Below, in pieces: positions 62,625 through 64,000 of a DNA stretch of 64,000 nt. The position numbers and the translations under genes are program-made. The stretch comes from Gracilibacter sp. BRH_c7a (lineage in GTDB: Bacteria; Bacillota; Desulfitobacteriia; Desulfitobacteriales; Syntrophobotulaceae): NCBI GenBank assembly GCA_001516055.1, contig LOEZ01000080.1, positions 17,091-81,090 on the forward strand. The letters run 5' to 3'. How positions within the stretch are numbered: the first letter of the stretch is position 1; each line of letters starts with the position of its first letter. Under the pieces are notes generated by a model. That model saw only the letters and a program-made list of their open reading frames with translations. It had not been told where the DNA came from and searched no databases.

Positions 62625-62732
62625 TTAGAATACGATTCCCATTGCAATCAATAAGAGAATGATTACAACAACAGCAGCTATACCGCAAGAACATCCTGAT
62701 CCGAAGAATCCTCCACCAGCTCCAAATGCCAA
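62625..62732 (-). CDS. Second YjcZ-like small sporulation protein
   Basis: 35 residues from TTG 62732 with AGGAGG 8 nt upstream. A Gly-rich start with GGGFFGSGCSCG leads into one membrane helix (IAAVVVIILLLIAMGIVF). It lies 40 bp before the other YjcZ-like gene, so the two form an operon. Function unknown beyond spore association of the family. Confidence 0.65.
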   Translation of the reverse strand: MAFGAGGGFFGSGCSCGIAAVVVIILLLIAMGIVF

Positions 62733-62795
62733 GTTAATGACCTCCTTTTTTTGTTTCCAATGGATTAAAACTTAATTGGTATCTTCTACCAATAA

Positions 62796-62824
62796 TAGAC
62801 TATGTGCAAAAGAGTAATTTGGTA
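62796..62824 (-). promoter_or_regulatory. Candidate mother-cell (sigma-K) promoter of the YjcZ-like pair
   Basis: Minus strand: TACC, 16 nt, CATAGTCTA, near the sigma-K pattern (ACM, 16-17 nt, CATANNNTA). A TTGGTA/TACCAA hairpin (62776-62793) lies in the leader. The rest of 62825-63070 holds a terminator-like hairpin and no gene. Confidence 0.4.
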
Positions 62825-62880
62825 CTATTTGGAAATATTTTTTTGTATTTCTTAAAGAATTCCACTTTTTTTATAAAAGA

Positions 62881-62899
62881 AAGACGCCTAAGGCGTCTT
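62881..62899. terminator. Short perfect hairpin
   Basis: AAGACGCC-TAA-GGCGTCTT. Isolated in an intergenic region; it could terminate minus-strand transcription (Ts follow on that strand). Confidence 0.6.
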
Positions 62900-63070
62900 A
62901 GAAGCTAAGGAGATATGGACTAGTTAAGTTATCTTATGTATCAAAACCAGTTAGCGTGCTACAAAAAATGGAAAATTATAATAATATTTACCAATTATCT
63001 TACGTTATTGTTTGGGAGCATGTCATAGGGGAAACAATAGAATATATATACCTTGAAAGGAAGGAAACAA

Positions 63071-64000
63071 ATGTTAAAAGGTAAAAGAAAAAACATGGTT
63101 ATTGTCGCCTTAAGTATTTTGCTAATAATCAGCATTGTATACAGCGCAAACAAAAAAGTTCTTTCTTCTTCTGGCGCACTAGAAGAGGAACTTACCATAT
63201 GCACTTCTTCTTACCCTATATACATAATGGCGTTAAACGTCACGGCTAATGTCCCTAATATCAGACTGGTCAGTGTTACCTCACCTGAATCCGGCTGCAT
63301 ACATGATGCTCAGCTTTCCGTATCAGATATGAAGATCCTTGACCAGAGCGATGTTTTCATCATCAATGGGGCCGGCATGGAAGGATATTTGGAAAAAGTG
63401 GTAGATAGTTTTTCGGATCTCCTAATAATTGATGCCAGCAAAGATCTAAATCTTAACCAAGATCAACATCAAGAAGGTGAAGAACATAGCAATCACAACG
63501 ATGAAGTTAATCCTCATGTCTGGGTTAGTATTACAATGGCCATGCAACAGGCCAGGAGTATTGGGGAAGAACTAGCAGTAATTGACCAAGCTAATAAGGG
63601 TCTTTATTTAAAGAATACATCATACTATCTAACCAAACTGGAAGAACTCAGAGCGAGCATGCACCAAGAGCTTGCTGATTTTGAAAATAGGAATATTATC
63701 ACCATTCACGATGCTTTTCCTTACTTTGCTCAAGAATTCAATCTAAACATATTGGCCGTAGTTCAGAGAGAATCTGATTCTGAACCTAGTGCCAAAGAAT
63801 TGGCAGAGACTATCAGGCTGATAAAGGAAAATAATGTTAGAGGTATTTTTGTAGAACCTCAGTTTTCTGATCTTGCTGCTCAGACAATAGCAAGAGAAAC
63901 AGGGGCTAAAGTATACGCACTTGACCCAGCATCCTCGGGGCCACTTCATCCAGATGCTTATCTGGATATTATGAAGAAAAATCTTCAAACACTGAAAGAA
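63071..64000 (+). CDS. Metal ABC transporter substrate-binding protein (ZnuA/TroA type), 3' truncated by window
   Basis: 310 codons are inside the window; the end is missing. An N-terminal signal/anchor (MVIVALSILLIISIVYS, from about residue 9) precedes the cluster-A-1 fold: CTSSYPIYIMALNV, SGCIHDAQLSVSDM, IINGAGMEGYL, NPHVWVSI (metal His), TIHDAFPYFA and EPQFSD. A short His/Glu-rich loop (HQEGEEHSNHN) typical of zinc-binding members is present. ATG 63071 follows AAGGAAGG. It binds Zn2+ or Mn2+ for import. The permease and ATPase would lie to the right. Confidence 0.92.
   Translation, partial: MLKGKRKNMVIVALSILLIISIVYSANKKVLSSSGALEEELTICTSSYPIYIMALNVTANVPNIRLVSVTSPESGCIHDAQLSVSDMKILDQSDVFIINGAGMEGYLEKVVDSFSDLLIIDASKDLNLNQDQHQEGEEHSNHNDEVNPHVWVSITMAMQQARSIGEELAVIDQANKGLYLKNTSYYLTKLEELRASMHQELADFENRNIITIHDAFPYFAQEFNLNILAVVQRESDSEPSAKELAETIRLIKENNVRGIFVEPQFSDLAAQTIARETGAKVYALDPASSGPLHPDAYLDIMKKNLQTLKE

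Noticed and set aside
1..64000. CRISPR arrays, rRNA or tRNA genes, prophage
   Set aside because: No regularly spaced repeats, no recognisable tRNA or rRNA sequence, and no phage structural or integrase genes were seen.

Overview
The window comes from an AT-rich, endospore-forming, strictly anaerobic member of the Firmicutes, most likely a clostridium. Spore genes are scattered along it: sleB-ypeB, a GerMN lipoprotein, CotF-type coat proteins, DUF3787-like and YjcZ-like small proteins. The metabolic genes are those of an anaerobe: pyruvate formate-lyase, pyruvate:ferredoxin oxidoreductase, a membrane-bound uptake [NiFe] hydrogenase and rubredoxin. A selenocysteine-encoding peroxiredoxin and a YedF-like protein point to selenium metabolism. 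Ribosome binding sites are strong (AGGAGG), and TTG or GTG starts are common. The species cannot be fixed from the sequence alone.

Layout. 1-2.5 kb: pflB and the start of pflA on the minus strand, behind a textbook ZTP (pfl) riboswitch with its own sigma-A promoter. 2.6-7.4 kb: TetR / membrane-fusion / RND efflux operon. 7.6-15.1 kb: a CWB2 surface protein, DegV, NhaA, a beta-carbonic-anhydrase-like protein, a thioesterase and a DEAD-box helicase. 15.6-19.6 kb: small unknowns, a Crp/Fnr regulator and the germination pair sleB-ypeB. 19.9-22.8 kb: FMN reductase, rubredoxin and small membrane or envelope proteins. 23-29.6 kb: PFOR, then a spore-protein neighbourhood. 29.7-35 kb: a 240-bp inverted-repeat-bounded GC-rich element, an ABC-F protein, a zinc-ribbon protein and topoisomerase III. 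36-40 kb: a GT2-GtrA-YfhO polymer-glycosylation cluster. 40-44.4 kb: methyltransferase, YedF-like protein, NlpC/P60 hydrolase and an Amj-type flippase. 44.8-48.6 kb: the hydrogenase operon (small subunit, large subunit, cytochrome b, maturation protease). 49-54 kb: nitroreductase, FAD reductase and a YtrA-type GntR/ABC operon. 54-58 kb: a REP-associated transposase with its repeats, threonine aldolase, YbaK, YdcF and GNAT. 58-64 kb: Kef-type antiporter, selenoperoxiredoxin, M15 peptidase, PaaI thioesterase, small spore proteins and the start of a zinc/manganese ABC-binding protein.

Three things stand out. First, a peroxiredoxin (60230-60790, minus) has an in-frame UGA exactly at the peroxidatic cysteine, followed by a SECIS-like hairpin at the right distance; the protein has no cysteine at all. 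Second, a dispersed hairpin repeat with the invariant core AGGGACGGTT occurs seven times in the window, with two copies flanking a RAYT-type transposase in opposite orientation, so the gene and its repeats form a REP/RAYT-like system. Third, a 240-bp structured, GC-rich element with 18-bp terminal inverted repeats lies between the ABC-F gene and its terminator. It matches nothing I can name.
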